This document shows positions 33,235 to 44,735 of a stretch of 64,000 bases of DNA, piece after piece. The DNA is from Reticulitermes speratus (lineage: Eukaryota > Arthropoda > Insecta > Blattodea > Rhinotermitidae): NCBI GenBank assembly GCA_021186555.1, contig JAJKFL010000010.1:24000679-24064678 (forward strand), written 5' to 3'. Position 1 is the first letter of the stretch. Each line of letters starts with the position of its first letter. The notes under the pieces are model-generated. The model made no database searches, was not told the DNA's origin, and worked only from the letters and a program-made list of their open reading frames with translations. Both the position numbers and the translations under genes were made by a program.

Positions 33235-33312
33235 CAGGGCATACACAAAAGAATGGTGCGGTTTTAATAGTGTTCACTATTAAAACCGCACCATTCTTTT
33301 GTGTATGCCCTG
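33235..33312. mobile_element. Palindromic mariner-like MITE, copy 2
   Basis: A 78-bp nearly perfect palindrome has ends CAGGGCATACACAAAAGAAT mirrored exactly, arms 'ggtgcggttttaatag', and TA on both sides (33233-33234, 33313-33314). It is the best preserved of three copies. Confidence 0.85.
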
Positions 33313-34264
33313 TATTTATACATATTTGTATACAACCTTCCTGATGATTGCCTCCTTGCAGAAGCCGAAACATGTAGGAGTGACATCATAAGTGACAAAT
33401 AATTATTAATTTATTACTGATTGTGCAATTTTTTTTGTATTAAATGCTTTATATTCAAACTACTGCACGGAATATGATTACATAAAACCAATATTTAATT
33501 AATTTTGTGTATGTTTATTCGTTTTCCGCTGCGAAATCTCTCAATTTTTCAGGCTGTTGAAGATTCAGCTTAAGAAAGTACATTTCCCACTTGAAGGCTA
33601 AGAAAGCTGGAGAAACGGTGTAACGGTTTGGAGTTGTGAAATACTTTGAAAGCTAATTGCCCACTCCTAGGAGTGCCATCAAAAAACTTCACACCACAAA
33701 TCCATTACTTTCATGAACAATAAACGGTGGGCACAGGTGTTAGTCACGCTGATAGTTAGCCTTCTGTCCTGGTTTAGTGCGAAGAAACTGGGACACCTAC
33801 GATGGAGGGCGCGCTCCGAAGAAACTTTTTTAAAACAATTAGTTTCATGCAATTATGAAATATGTTAGTTGTTCGAAACTCAGTGCCCCCATATTTTTTT
33901 TATTTTTCGTATTGGGAATCAAAAAGGGTATTTTTATGAAATTATAGTTGCATGTTTCATGAAACTAATTGCTTGAAACCAGTTTTTCAGTTTGCACACC
34001 GCCTACGACACATCTCACTCCTACGTTTAGTAAAGATACTTGTTAATGCCTGTCTGTTCTACAAGACGCTGAAATTAAAATTATTTGTTCTTGTGTAAAA
34101 ATCGTTGCTTTCATGAAAGGGCTTTAGTCACTTGTGGCCACGCATTTTGATCACGCCTATTCCCTTCTGAAAACACACAGTTGATAGGCTGTTAGCGAAT
34201 GTAGGAACAAAGGCATGAATGTAAATTAGGTCACACCAAAACAAAATAAATTGACTTAAATTAC
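33313..34264. other. Unique sequence with one hairpin motif
   Basis: At 33340-33380 is 'ctgatgattgcc...agccgaaacatgtaggag'. 33830-33990 has local inverted phrases 'tttcatgcaattatgaaa' and 'gaaattatagttgcatg'. No gene is seen. Confidence 0.45.
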
Positions 34265-34400
34265 AGGGTTTTTTCCCCCCGTGGGGCAACAGCCCCTAGT
34301 GGGCCAGGACCTCCTCATTATCGAGGCTTCACGATCACACTCAGACACACCACACTCGGTAGGACTCCTCTGGACGAGTGATCAGCCCGTCGCAGAGACC
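34265..34400 (-). mobile_element. SINE-4 3' part (minus)
   Basis: Reversed, it matches the intact SINE-4 at 39932-40191: 'gtgtgtctgagtgtgatcg', 'tgaagcctcgataatgagg' and a final 'ggggctgttgcccca'. The tRNA head is missing; the 5' side runs into repeat R-C. Confidence 0.75.
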
Positions 34401-34625
34401 TCTGTCTGTCTGTCTGTACGTCCGCATGTAACAACTCGTCTCCCACTGGACGGATTTTAATGAAACTTGATATTTGAGTATTTTTCGAAAATCTGTCGAG
34501 AAAATTCAAGTTTCGTTAAAATCTGACAACAATAACGGTACTTTACACGAAGACCTATGTACATTTATGATAATATCTCGCTGAATTCCTCTCAGAATGA
34601 GAAATTGTATTCAGCTGTTAGAGAA
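34400..34625 (+). repeat. Interspersed repeat R-C, copy 2 (short)
   Basis: It runs from (CTGT)n through 'tgtacgtccgcatg' and 'gacggattttaatgaaac' to 'ctcgctgaattcctctcag', then diverges, truncated relative to 26505-26975. Confidence 0.65.
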
Positions 34626-34984
34626 ATATGTTGGGTTGCACCAGTCGACGTTTCTACACTCGATCAAGATGTCAGTTCAGTTCCAGCTGGTGAACAGTAC
34701 TGCGGTAGTGGTAGATTGTGTGGAATTTGATTCTGGGTAAAGGAGTTCGAATGTAAACACTGCAGAATGTTGAGCGCGACCCGGTATCTGCTGATCACAC
34801 CTGCGCCTTATAACTGTACATATTGCTGACGGAATGTGGGCACTGGCCCAGGGCCCTATGGGAAGCAAACCCATTTGGCACCGTCAATGTATCGCATACA
34901 GTTACACATTACTTCACACTCACAATATCCAGTTCCATTTCCGATATTTTTTCCGTGTCGAGCTCGCTTCGAATAGAATTGAGA
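34626..34984. other. No recognised feature
   Basis: Unique-looking sequence. Overlapping frames at 34823-35071 have no motif. Confidence 0.4.
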
Positions 34985-35342
34985 TACTGTGGTCGACTGA
35001 GGAGTATTACTTTGACCTTGGCAGTGGTTCTTCAGCGGCTAGTCGGAACGTTATATGTTCGTGACCATTAACCGATGTGTTCCAGTGCAAAATACATTGG
35101 GTTGATGTTTAGTTGTGTCTTGTGCGTGCGAGTTAATAGTGTTTTTTTGGTGTGTTTTATCTGGTTAGAGCTGTGTATACATTTAACGTTGTATTCGTCG
35201 TTAACTGGCCACAGACCGTATGGCGACCAGTGGAAAGTATCAGATGCAGCAATAGTGGCGTTTTTGACGGTTTGCTAGCTCGGACAGAAGGGACCCTACC
35301 AATTCTGTCAAGGTCAAAGACATTCTCCTGGAGACGACAATA
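34985..35342. mobile_element. R-B MITE, copy 2
   Basis: The ends 'gtcgactgaggag' plus 'ctttgaccttggcag', and their mirror 'ctgtcaaggtcaaag' plus 'ctcctggagacgac', give imperfect inverted repeats of about 35 bp. The interior is collinear with 18437-18808. Confidence 0.68.
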
Positions 35343-35439
35343 GTAACTACCAAGTTGTATAATGTATCTGAAGAATTTAATCATAAAAGGTGAGGTCTGT
35401 AATACTGACTTGAGATATTTGGGGCTTCCACTTTATAAA

Positions 35440-35895
35440 AATTTGTTGTTCCCCGCTAATCTACGGTTCCACTGGACCGATTTCGTGAGAGTTTATATTT
35501 GAGTGTTTTTGGAAAATCGAGAAAATTCAAGTTTCATTAAAATCTGACAACAATAACGGTACTTTACATAAAGACCTACGTACATTTATGATAATATCTC
35601 GCTGAATTCTTCTTAGACTGAGAAATGTTTCAGACAAAAGCTGTAGATAAAATCAAAACACACATTTTATGTTCAATAACTTTTTCCCGAAAATCGTGCC
35701 GTTTATGAGATAATGTGGAAAAATACGGTACAGCCAGACAGGCCACAGATGACAATATAATACGGCGCATGCGCTTTGCATGCTGGATAACTAAGGCTAC
35801 AGACACACACTCACAATATGTAATACTTATTGCTTTTCCACGGCAACAATGGTTACGCGAACGCGTCTCAACCTTACGTTACATTGCACTGTCTC
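35440..35895 (+). repeat. Interspersed repeat R-C, copy 3
   Basis: It is collinear with 26505-26975 from 'ggttccactggaccgattt' to 'caacaatggttacgcgaacg'; the (GTCT) start is lost. It is immediately followed by an isolated terminus of the TTAA-type MITE. Confidence 0.65.
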
Positions 35896-35908
35896 TCTAG
35901 TGGAATCT

Positions 35909-35950
35909 TAAACCTGGTGGTATATAAAGTAACCACTGGGCTTTAAAGGC
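35909..35950 (-). mobile_element. Solo terminus of the TTAA-type MITE
   Basis: Reversed, it reads GCCTTTAAAGCCCAGTGG, then 'ttactttatataccacc' and 'aggttta'. It is the conserved left end of the 114-bp elements, next to TTAA at 35951-35954, with no 114-bp array attached. It may be an internal-deletion product. Confidence 0.65.
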
Positions 35951-36162
35951 TTAATACAATTGGTCCCATTATCCAAGAAATAATAAAAGACATGGAACAA
36001 GCTTACGCATGTGTGCAGGAAGCAGGCGTGTGGTAAGCAGTGTGTACGTTGGGTCGTGTCTGCGTGTCTGGACCGGTGTAAGGCGTAATAAACTGGGGGG
36101 GGAGGGGGGGCTTATAAAGCAAATGTAAATATTAACATAAAAAACATTCCTGACACTAAATC

Positions 36163-36425
36163 GGAACCTGGATAGCTCAGTAGGTATAGTCACTAGAACA
36201 CGAGATGAATGGTCCAGGGTTTGAATCCCGACATGAACAACAGTCTGTTCTCCAACACTCGCGCAGACCGTCTCTTATCCAATGCATACAGGGTGGTCTT
36301 TCTTCGGGGATAAAGCTTCCGACCAAAAATTTCCCTGCTTTCCACCGTCTAGCGACGATGTTAAGAATGAGTGGAACTCAACCTGTACCCCTCCATGCAT
36401 GCCTGTGACTACTTTTCTTTACCTC
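36163..36425 (+). mobile_element. SINE-2, diverged copy
   Basis: The head is 'ggatagctcagtaggtatag' and 'cagggtttgaatcccgac'. The body has 'accgtctagcgacgatgtt' and 'aagaatgagtgg', and a 3' 'ctttacctc'. Diverged, no clear duplication. Confidence 0.7.
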
Positions 36426-37089
36426 AACAAAATCTGAAATATAACCAGTCTGGTTGGGGGCCCACTGCAGCTGCGTGGACTTCGCTGGCTTTAAATCAGC
36501 GCTGCTACGTGCCTTGTGAAAGTTGCCGCAGCGATAGCTCAGTAACGGGATCTCATTTACATATTATATTACACGTGAATTTGCCAGTGTCTAGGTGTGC
36601 GGTGACAGGTGTAGTGAGGTACATTAATGTGTTCTCTTTAAGCGTTTTGTCACATTCGTCTGAGGACTTTCCGAAACAGGAAAGTTGATAGCCTTGAACG
36701 AAAAGCTGTTTATATGAAGTACTTATAGAGAAAGGTTCGTTCGTTCTCACTGTGGACATTCCGAAGAAAGTGGTTATTTAAAAGTACCTCTCTGACTGAT
36801 TTATTTCTTGAAAGCAATTCTGAAATATGATCTCTAGTTTCTAATACATTTTGGACCTGCCAGTGGTTGCAAGTGTTATTGCAATGTAAGCTTTAACATA
36901 TTACAAACCAAAATCGCCGTTTAAGAATTTATTCTGGGACAAAAACCGCGTAGGAGATTTTACATTACTACTTAGATGGGGGAACAGACTGTCTGAAGTC
37001 ATCTGCCTACGTAGGGGAGGAAATTGTAGAAAAATATACTTTCATCCCTTTATTAGTCCATCTATCCCTCCCCGAGTAAGAATTATATT
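36426..37089. other. No recognised feature
   Basis: Unique-looking sequence before element E. The 105-codon frame 36371-36688 begins in a SINE and has no motif. Confidence 0.4.
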
Positions 37090-37093
37090 TTAA

Positions 37094-39023
37094 CCCTTGA
37101 GATCTGAGATTAACACTGAATTATATATAAAGATTCAGTCCGTACCGCGCAGTAAACACACTCCGTCTCAGTTATACAAACCAATCAGTTAATGCTGTAC
37201 AGTGAAATAATCGCTGTTTGTTCTGAGATCCACACAAAACACATAAATACAGTCCGTACCGCGCAGTAAACACACTCCGTCTCAGTTATACAAACCAGTC
37301 AGTTAATGCTGTACAGTGAAATAATCGCTGTTTGTTCTCAGATCCACACAAAACACATAAATACAGTCCGTACCGCGCAGTAAACACACTCCGTCTCAGT
37401 TATACAAACCAGTCAGTTAATGTTGTACAGTGAAATAATCGCTGTTTGTTCTGAGATCCACACAAAACACATAAATACAGTCCGTACCGCGCAGTAAACA
37501 CACTACGTCTCAGTTATACAAACCAGTCAGTTAATGTTGTACAGTGAAATAATCGCTGTTTGTTCTGAGATCCACACAAAACACATAAATACAGTCCGTA
37601 CCGCGCAGTAAACACACTACGTCTCAGTTATACAAACCAGTCAGTTAATGCTGTACAGTGAAATAATCGCTGTTTGTTCTGAGATCCACACAAAACACAT
37701 AAATACAGTCCGTACCGCGCAGTAAACACACTCCGTCTCAGTTATACAAACCAGTCAGTTAATGCTGTACAGTGAAATAATCGCTGTTTGTTCTGAGATC
37801 CACACAAAACACATAAATACAGTCCGTACCGCGCAGTAAACACACTCCGTCTCAGTTATACAAACCAGTCAGTTAATGCTGTACAGTGAAATAATCGCTG
37901 TTTGTTCTGAGATCCACACAAAACACATAAATACAGTCCGTACCGCGCAGTAAACACACTCCGTCTCAGTTATACAAACCAGTCAGTTAATGCTGTACAG
38001 TGAAATAATCGCTGTTTGTTCTGAGATCCACACAAAACACATAAATACAGTCCGTACCGCGCAGTAAACACACTCCGTCTCAGTTATACAAACCAGTCAG
38101 TTAATGCTGTACAGTGAAATAATCGCTGTTTGTTCTGAGATCCACACAAAACACATAAATACAGTCCGTACCGCGCAGTAAACACACTCCGTCTCAGTTA
38201 TACAAACCAGTCAGTTAATGTTGTACAGTGAAATAATCGCTGTTTGTTCTGAGATCCACACAAAACACATAAATACAGTCCGTACCGCGCAGTAAACACA
38301 CTACGTCTCAGTTATACAAACCAGTCAGTTAATGCTGTACAGTGAAATAATCGCTGTTTGTTCTGAGATCCACACAAAACACATAAATACAGTCCGTACC
38401 GCGCAGTAAACACACTCCGTCTCAGTTATACAAACATCAGTTAATGCTGTACAGTGAATATCGCTGTTTGTTCTGAGATCACACAAAACACATAAATACA
38501 GTCCGTACGCGCGTAACACACTCCGTCTCAGTTATACAAACCAGTCAGTTATGTTGTACAGTGAAATAATCGTGTTGTTCTGAGATCCACACAAAACACA
38601 TAAATACAGTCCGTACCGCGCAGTAAACACACTCCGTCTCAGTTATACAAACCAGTCAGTTAATGCTGTACAGTGAAATAATCGCTGTTTGTTCTGAGAT
38701 CCACACAAAACACATAAATACAGTCCGTACCGCGCAGTAAACACACTCCGTCTCAGTTATACAAACCAGTCAGTTAATGCTGTACAGTGAAATAATCGCT
38801 GTTTGTTCTGAGATCCACACAAAACACATAAATACAGTCCGTACCGCGCAGTAAACACACTCCGTCTCAGTTATACAAACCAGTCAGTTAATGCTGTACA
38901 GTGAAATAATCGCTGTTTGTTCTGAGATCCACACAAAACACATAAATACACTGTGTGGGCAAAACTAGAGTTTGTGAATGTTAAACATCGCGGTACATAT
39001 AGTAACCACTGGGCTTTAGGCGG
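37094..39023 (-). mobile_element. TTAA-type MITE with 16 x 114-bp repeats (element E, minus)
   Basis: This is the most complete copy. On the + strand it starts CCCTTGAGATCTGAG after TTAA (37090-37093). The array lies at 37136-38949, and the conserved end finishes CCACTGGGCTTTAGGCGG before TTAG (39024-39027). The two ends share a short inverted CCCTT/CCGCC start and are otherwise unlike, so the terminal inverted repeats are short. Copies at about 38430-38580 have clustered single-base deletions. Confidence 0.85.
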
Positions 39024-39027
39024 TTAG

Positions 39028-39918
39028 TATTAGGCCCCGTATTTTGTTATAACATAAAGTACAAAGACAGTTACATCACTGTCATTATAATCGTGAACTC
39101 TGTAGTGTTATGTCATAACAGTTATCTTGGTTCTATGTGTTCACTCGTCAAGAACATTGTGACGCGCTACGTGTGTTTAGTGACGTTTGTAGGCTGACGA
39201 AGTGTTACACTGTCATAATATGTGGCTGTAAAGTTTGCGGAATAATCTTGCGCCACAGCCTATCTAGTATCGACATCATGTTTTTGTTCGCATTTTGGAC
39301 TTGGCGCAGGCTGTAGTTTCACCACTGAAGCCCCAGCTGTGTCAGATCTGACACATGAGAGGTGTGTGTCCGTGTCTTTGGTTTAAAAGTTAGTAATCGG
39401 AATTCCGAGCAAAAGAATTAACGTTAAATTTAGTGTGAAGCTAAGAAATAGTGCAAATGGAGGTTGTGCGATGCTGTGTGAACATGCGGCACACAAGATG
39501 TGAATAGTTCAAGTGCTTTTGAGTGTAATGTACTATGTAGGGTATGCTGAGAGCCGTGGATGGGCCAGAAGAATTCTTAAGATCTCCTGATGTGACTAAA
39601 TAGACTCTTCAATCGTCTCGGTCAAGGTGGCCTGTCGTGGCTGGTATTTGAATCGAGAACTTTCTGTTATGAAACAGACTATTGGCAACTATTATACAGC
39701 AATAGCCGCGAACAGGACCAATAGCGCGCCATGTTTTTTTCAAAGTTTAGCCTTAAACACATTTCAGTTGTGAAAATTCTTTTAAGCTTTTCTTTCCCTG
39801 TCCAATGTAGATTAAATGAACGCAGGATAGCCAAATTGGGCTGTAGCATGTAACAGTAACTACTCAAATTACATAACACATCCCTATATATATATATATA
39901 TATAATATATATATATAT
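39028..39918. other. Unique sequence, (TA)n near the end
   Basis: No gene is recognised. An AT dinucleotide run occupies about 39886-39920 and abuts the target site of SINE-4. Confidence 0.45.
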
Positions 39919-39931
39919 ATAACATTTCGTA

Positions 39932-40191
39932 TCCCAGTGACTGCGCGGTCTAAGGCGTGGGTCTGCGGCCGCTCGCTTACTGGGATTGTGGGTTCGAATC
40001 CCGCCTAGGTTATGGATGTTTGTGTTGTGAGTGTTGTGTGTTGTCAGGTAGAGGTCTGTGCGACGGGCTGATCACTGGTCCAGAGGGGTTCTACCGAGTG
40101 TGGTGTGTCTGAGTGTGATCGTGAAGCTTCGAAAAATGAGGAGGCCTAGGCCCCCAAGGGGCTGTCGAGCCATTAAAAAAAAATAAATAAG
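39932..40191 (+). mobile_element. SINE-4, intact
   Basis: It is flanked by a perfect 13-bp duplication ATAACATTTCGTA (39919-39931 and 40192-40204). The tRNA-like head is 'cagtgactgcgcggtctaag' with B-box 'gggttcgaatcccgcctagg'. The body is 'gtgtggtgtgtctgagtg', and it ends 'ggggctgtcgagcc' plus an A-rich tail 'attaaaaaaaaataaataag'. It is the youngest-looking insertion here, about 260 bp. The 61-codon minus frame over it is spurious. Confidence 0.93.
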
Positions 40192-40301
40192 ATAACATTT
40201 CGTAGCCCTATATGTCAGTGTAAGTGTGGGGTTCCTTCGATCCGTGTATTTATCCATGATTTTAAAAACTTTTCTGATTATTTCCTCGCACTGTGCTTAT
40301 A

Positions 40302-40379
40302 CAGGGTATACACAAAAGAATGGTGCGGTTTATATGTATATATACATATAAACCGCACCATTGTTTTATGTATATCCTG
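40302..40379. mobile_element. Palindromic mariner-like MITE, copy 3
   Basis: A 78-bp palindrome, CAGGGTATACACAAAAGAAT at left and its near mirror at right, has a loop of alternating 'tatatgtatatatacata'. TA lies on both sides (40300-40301, 40380-40381). Confidence 0.85.
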
Positions 40380-41064
40380 TATCTTCCCTCACAGAAGTGA
40401 AATAGTAAGATATAGCAATGCTGCAGTGTTCTCTGATAAGGTCAATTAATAGTTTTTGTCTTCAAAGTCAGAGTAATTAACATATTAATTAACATGTTTA
40501 TTGTCCGACAAATGTACACTTTTATTCACTATTAATTGTGTAACACAGTGCTACATGTTTCGAACCTTATCCTGGTTCATCTTCAGGGACTTCAGTATTT
40601 TAAATTACACTGCCTTTTTACATCAATGGTACAATTTATACACTGGTTAAAATGGTAAGAAACTGAATAATATATTAATTTGTTTGTATGAATTTTTACA
40701 ATTAAATTATACGCTGTTAAAATGATACAACGTGCTATATAGCAGCTGTTTGTTTCGATGTCACAAATCAGGTTATACACAGGTTTAAAGTCTTAAAAGT
40801 TGAAATAGTTACGTTACCCTCAAAATAACAAATATCTAAGATAAAATTAATATTAAGTTTATATCAATCAACACTTTAAAATCTACTACATTACTTTACA
40901 TACCGCCAGAGTTACAACCAAAAACTGCCTTCTGCCTACACGTTGTAGCTACGTGTTACGTACATTTTTAACAATCAGCAACCTTTATCTGCCTGCAGAC
41001 GTCTAGCATTATCTGATTGGTCTTTGTAATGGAAGCAGACTCAGTTCTCTGTGAGGTACGAACT
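40380..41064. other. AT-rich sequence with one hairpin motif
   Basis: At 40551-40588, reversed, is the CTACATGTTTCG...CATCTTCAGG motif. The end (41045-41075) 'gtgaggtacgaactgaatg' resembles the last bases of the 114-bp unit. No gene is seen. Confidence 0.45.
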
Positions 41065-42759
41065 GAATGTCCTTAAAGTCGCTTTACCAACACGATTAAC
41101 TGCTTGGCTGTAGTAGTAGTTATTTGCATTCAGTTATTATGTTGGTAACAGTTGGCAACACTGTTTTTACTAGTGTTTGTCTGTCGTTGTTGTGTCACTG
41201 GTGTTTATACTAGTGTTTGTCTGTTGTTGTTGTGTCACTGGTGTTTGCACTAGTGTTTGTCGGTTGTTGTTTCACTGGTGTTTGCACTAGTGTTTGTCGG
41301 TTGTTGTGTCACTGGTGTTTGCACTAGTGTTTGTCTGTTGTTGTTGTGTCACTGGTGTTTGCACTAGTGTTTGTCTGTCGTTGTTGTGTCACTAGTGTTT
41401 GTCTGTCGTTGTTGTGTCACTGGTGTTTGCACTAGTGTTTGTCTGTCGTTGTTGTGTCACTGGTGTTTGCGCTAGTGTTTGTCTGTTGTTGTGTCACTGG
41501 TGTTTGCACTAGTGTTTGTCTGTTGTTGTTGTGTCACTGGTGTTTGCACTAGTGTTTGTCTGTTGTTGTGTCACTGGTGTTTGCACCAGTGTTTGTCTGT
41601 CTTTGTTGCGTCACTAGTGTTTACACTAGTTTGTCTGTTGTTGTTGTGTCACTGGTGTTTACACTAGTGTTTTGTCTATCGTTGTTTGTCACTGGTGTTT
41701 ACACTAGTGTTTGCCTGTCGTTGTTGTGTCACTGGTGTTTGCACTAGTGTTTGTCTGTCGTTGTTGTGTCACTGGTGTTTTGCACTAGTGTTTGTCTGTC
41801 GTTGTTGTGTCACTGGTGTTGCACTAGTGTTTGTCGTTGTTGTGTCACTGGTGTTTGCACTAGTGTTTGTCTGTTGTTGTGTCACTGGTGTTTGACTGTG
41901 TTTGTTGTATGTTGTTTGTCTGTGTTGTTGTGTCACTAGTGTTTGTCTGTCGTTGTTGTGTCACTGTGTTTGTCTGTCGTTGTTGTGTCACTGGTGTTTG
42001 TCTTGTTGTGTCACTGTGTTTGTCGTTGTTGTGTCACTGGTGTTTGTCGTATGTTGTGTCCTGGTTGTTGTGTCACTTGTTGTGTCACTGGTGTTTGTCG
42101 TTGTTGTGTCACTGGTGTTTGCACTAGTGTTTGTCTGTTGTTGTGTCACTGGTGTTTGCACCAGTGTTTGTCTGTCGTTGTTGCGTCACTGGTGTTTACA
42201 CTAGTTTGTCTGTTGTTGTTGTGTCACTGGTGTTTACACTAGTGTTTGTCTATCGTTGTTGCGTCACTGGTGTTTACACTAGTTTGTCTGTTGTTGTTGT
42301 GTCACTGGTGTTTACACTAGTGTTTGCCTGTCGTTGTTGTGTCACTGGTGTTTGCACTAGTGTTTGCCTGTCGTTGTTGTGTCACTGGTGTTTGCACTAG
42401 TGTTTGTCTGTCGTTATTGTGTCACTAGTGTTTACACTAGTGTTCGTTGTTGTGTCACTGGTGTTGTGTTGTTGTGTCACTAGTGTTTGTCTGTTGTTGT
42501 GTCACTGGTGTTTGTCGTGTGTTGTGTCACTGGTGTTTGTCGTTGTTGTGTCACTGGTGTTTGTCTGTCGTTGTTGTGTCACTGGTTGTCTTGTTGTGTC
42601 CGTGTTCGTGTTGTGTCACTGGTGTTTGTCGTTGTTGTGTCACTGGTGTTTGTCGTTGTTGTGTCACTGGTGTTTGCACTAAATTCGCATGTTATAAATA
42701 AAGTTGCTTTTTCCTGTAACGTGAGTATAATTTGGATAAAGCGACTTTAAAGGACATTC
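41065..42759. mobile_element. TIR-bounded element filled with a 40-bp minisatellite
   Basis: The termini are inverted: GAATGTCCTTAAAGTCGC + TTTACC at 41065-41088, and its mirror GGATAAAGCGACTTTAAAGG at 42734 onward, about 24 bp with two differences. Each contains TTAA next to AGTCGCTTTA. Between them, 41160-42680 is a GT-rich array of about 38 units with a 40-bp consensus ('actggtgtttgcactagtg', 'tttgtctgtcgttgttgtgtc'-like) and many 20-37 bp truncated units. Overlapping frames in all phases are repeat artefacts. Confidence 0.75.
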
Positions 42760-42790
42760 TTATAATTCAGGTTCATATTAGTCGTCACAG

Positions 42791-43087
42791 TGGGCCGCGA
42801 TAGCTCAGTCGGTATAGCGACTCGCTACGAGCTGGACGGTCCGGGGATCGAATCCCGGTGAGGGGCGAGATTTTCCTCATCCGTCCAGACCGGCACTGGG
42901 GCCCACCCAGCCTCCTGTACAATGGGTACCGGGTCTCTTTCCTGGGGATAAAGCGGCCGGGGCGTGGATTTGACCACCCACCACCATCTAGCGCCGAGGT
43001 TTGAAGACAGATTACAGCTGTACCTCTACTCCCCCTCTGGCCTTCGTGGCCTGTTCTAGGGTGAACTTTACCTTTACCTTTACCCTT
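42791..43087 (+). mobile_element. SINE-2, intact reference copy
   Basis: It is flanked by a 15-bp duplication with one mismatch, TATTAGTCGTCACAG (42776-42790) and TATTAGTCGTCATAG (43088-43102). The tRNA-like head is 'gcgatagctcagtcggtat' and 'ggggatcgaatcccggtg'. The body is 'gcccacccagcctcctgtac', 'gaccacccaccaccatctag' and 'ctgtacctctactccc', and the 3' end is a (CTTTAC)n-type repeat. About 297 bp. Confidence 0.93.
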
Positions 43088-43314
43088 TATTAGTCGTCAT
43101 AGGGTTCATCACGCCTCAGTTCTGTCACAGTGCATGTCAGGTGTTAGCCTGCATTTAGCACACGGCTGACCCAGTGCTTCCCCATAGTGTTTCTTTTAAA
43201 ATAAAGCTAAGCCCGCGTCAATGGTAGTTTGATCAACGCAGTGTTTTTCCTCCAGTCTGATAGGTGTCGTTGAGAGCTGCCGCGTTGCTTACTGTTCCAT
43301 CAGTTACTGGCAAC

Positions 43315-43850
43315 TGTTCAATAAATCTGCCACTAACAGACCAGGGCCCTTCTTGACTAGCTGACAGTCTTTCAGCTACTCAAGACATCTCAAACCAGTC
43401 CACAGTCTTAACATCCTATTTCGTTACGATGCGTTTTATTAAGCACCACGCAATGAAAGCGTATGTGGGAGCGGAGGTATAGCTCCACGCGTCAGGTGGG
43501 TGGTCAAATTCACGACCCGGCCGTTTTACCCCTGAAAGGAACCCGCGGTACCCATTGAATATAAGAGTCTGTGGGCTCCAAAACCGGTTTAGACGCTTTG
43601 AAGAGTAGAGGAATCTCTTGTTCCTGCCAGGAATCGAATCTTCAGTCATAAATTATTCACTATACTAGATTTTTCCCGTTTCGTTAAGCTATATTTTAAT
43701 ATTATCCTGTTAATCGAGGTCTACCAAGTGGGCTTTTCCATTTAGGTTTTCGGATGGAAATACTGTATTCATTTGTCACACCTCCCATGCGTACTATATG
43801 TCTTTTCAATCTAATCGCCTTTTATAGCCGAGATCGGCAGGAAATACGTG
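43315..43850 (-). pseudogene. LINE C-terminus fragment split by SINE-2
   Basis: On the minus strand, 43850-43670 reads in shifted frames 'IRLKRHIVRMGG', 'YSISIRKP', 'SPLGRPRL' and 'QDNIKI', the GKRPLGRP..EDNIKM motif series of the window's LINE family. After the SINE (43650-43458), 43400-43315 gives the distal part. Multiple stops. Confidence 0.6.
43458..43650 (-). mobile_element. SINE-2 (minus), inserted in LINE
   Basis: Features are the reversed body 'gtgggagcggaggtatagc', 'gcggtacccattgaatat' and the B-box complement 'ccaggaatcgaatc'. No clean duplication was identified. Confidence 0.72.
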
Positions 43851-44141
43851 TGTTCTTTAAGAAATTCGTCTATCAATGACAGTTCCACCATTCTGTGTCC
43901 GTGCGTCCACCTATTTTCCCCCACTGTCACTCCGGAAAGCTCGCGGTTAGAAGTTCGTAGTCGTTGTGTGTTCGGTGTTCGGCTGTGTTCGCGGATGTTT
44001 GGATAAGAAGGCTGCTGTCGTCACTACCGGCTGAAGCTGTGTTTGACAAATAAAGCCGTTCTACGAATTGTGTTAGGGAAGTACGTGCACACGCTGACAT
44101 GGCCGTACAAGACAGTTTGTTCAGCTGTTTAGCTCACTCAG

Positions 44142-44735
44142 CAGACCTGTAGTGACGGCCCTACAGACAGCACGATGTCCTTCGTTATACGGTGAAACTA
44201 TAAAGCTATCCCATTACAGACCTGTAGTGACGGCCCTACAGACAGCACGATGTCCTTCGTTATACGGTGAAACTATAAAGCTATCCCATTACAGACCTGT
44301 AGTGACGGCCCTACAGACAGCACGATGTCCTTCGTTATACGGTGAACTATAAAGCTATCCATTACAGACCTGTAGTGACGGCCCTACAGACAGCACGATG
44401 TCCTCGTTATACGGTGAAACTTAAAGCTATCCCATTACAGACCTGTAGTGACGGCCCTACAGACAGCACGATGTCCTTCGTTATACGGTGAAACTATAAA
44501 GCAATCCCATTACAGACCTGTAGTGACGGCCCTACGGACAGCACGATGTCCTTCGGTATACGGTGAAACTATAAAGCAATCCCATTACAGACCTGTAGTG
44601 ACGGCCCTACAGACAGCACAATGTCCTTCGTTATACGGTGAAACTATAAAGCAATCCCATTACAGACCTGTAGTGACGGCCCTACAGACAGCACGATGTC
44701 CTTCGTTATACTGTGAAACTATAAAGCAATCCCAT
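44142..44735. repeat. 75-bp minisatellite (about 8 copies) ending in a SINE-1 tail
   Basis: The unit is 'agacctgtagtgacggccc', 'tacagacagcacgatgtcc', 'ttcgttatacggtgaaac' and 'tataaagcaatcccattac'. The last quarter ('aaagcaatcccattacag' + 'acctg') is identical in type to the reversed 3' end of SINE-1, and the final copy merges with the SINE-1 at 44733. Copies 3-4 have single-base deletions. The 66- and 99-codon frames come from the 75-bp period. Confidence 0.9.

Noticed and set aside
41479..42750. Many Cys/Val-rich frames resembling small secreted proteins
   Set aside because: They are phases of a GT-rich 40-bp array with frequent indels; all three phases are open.
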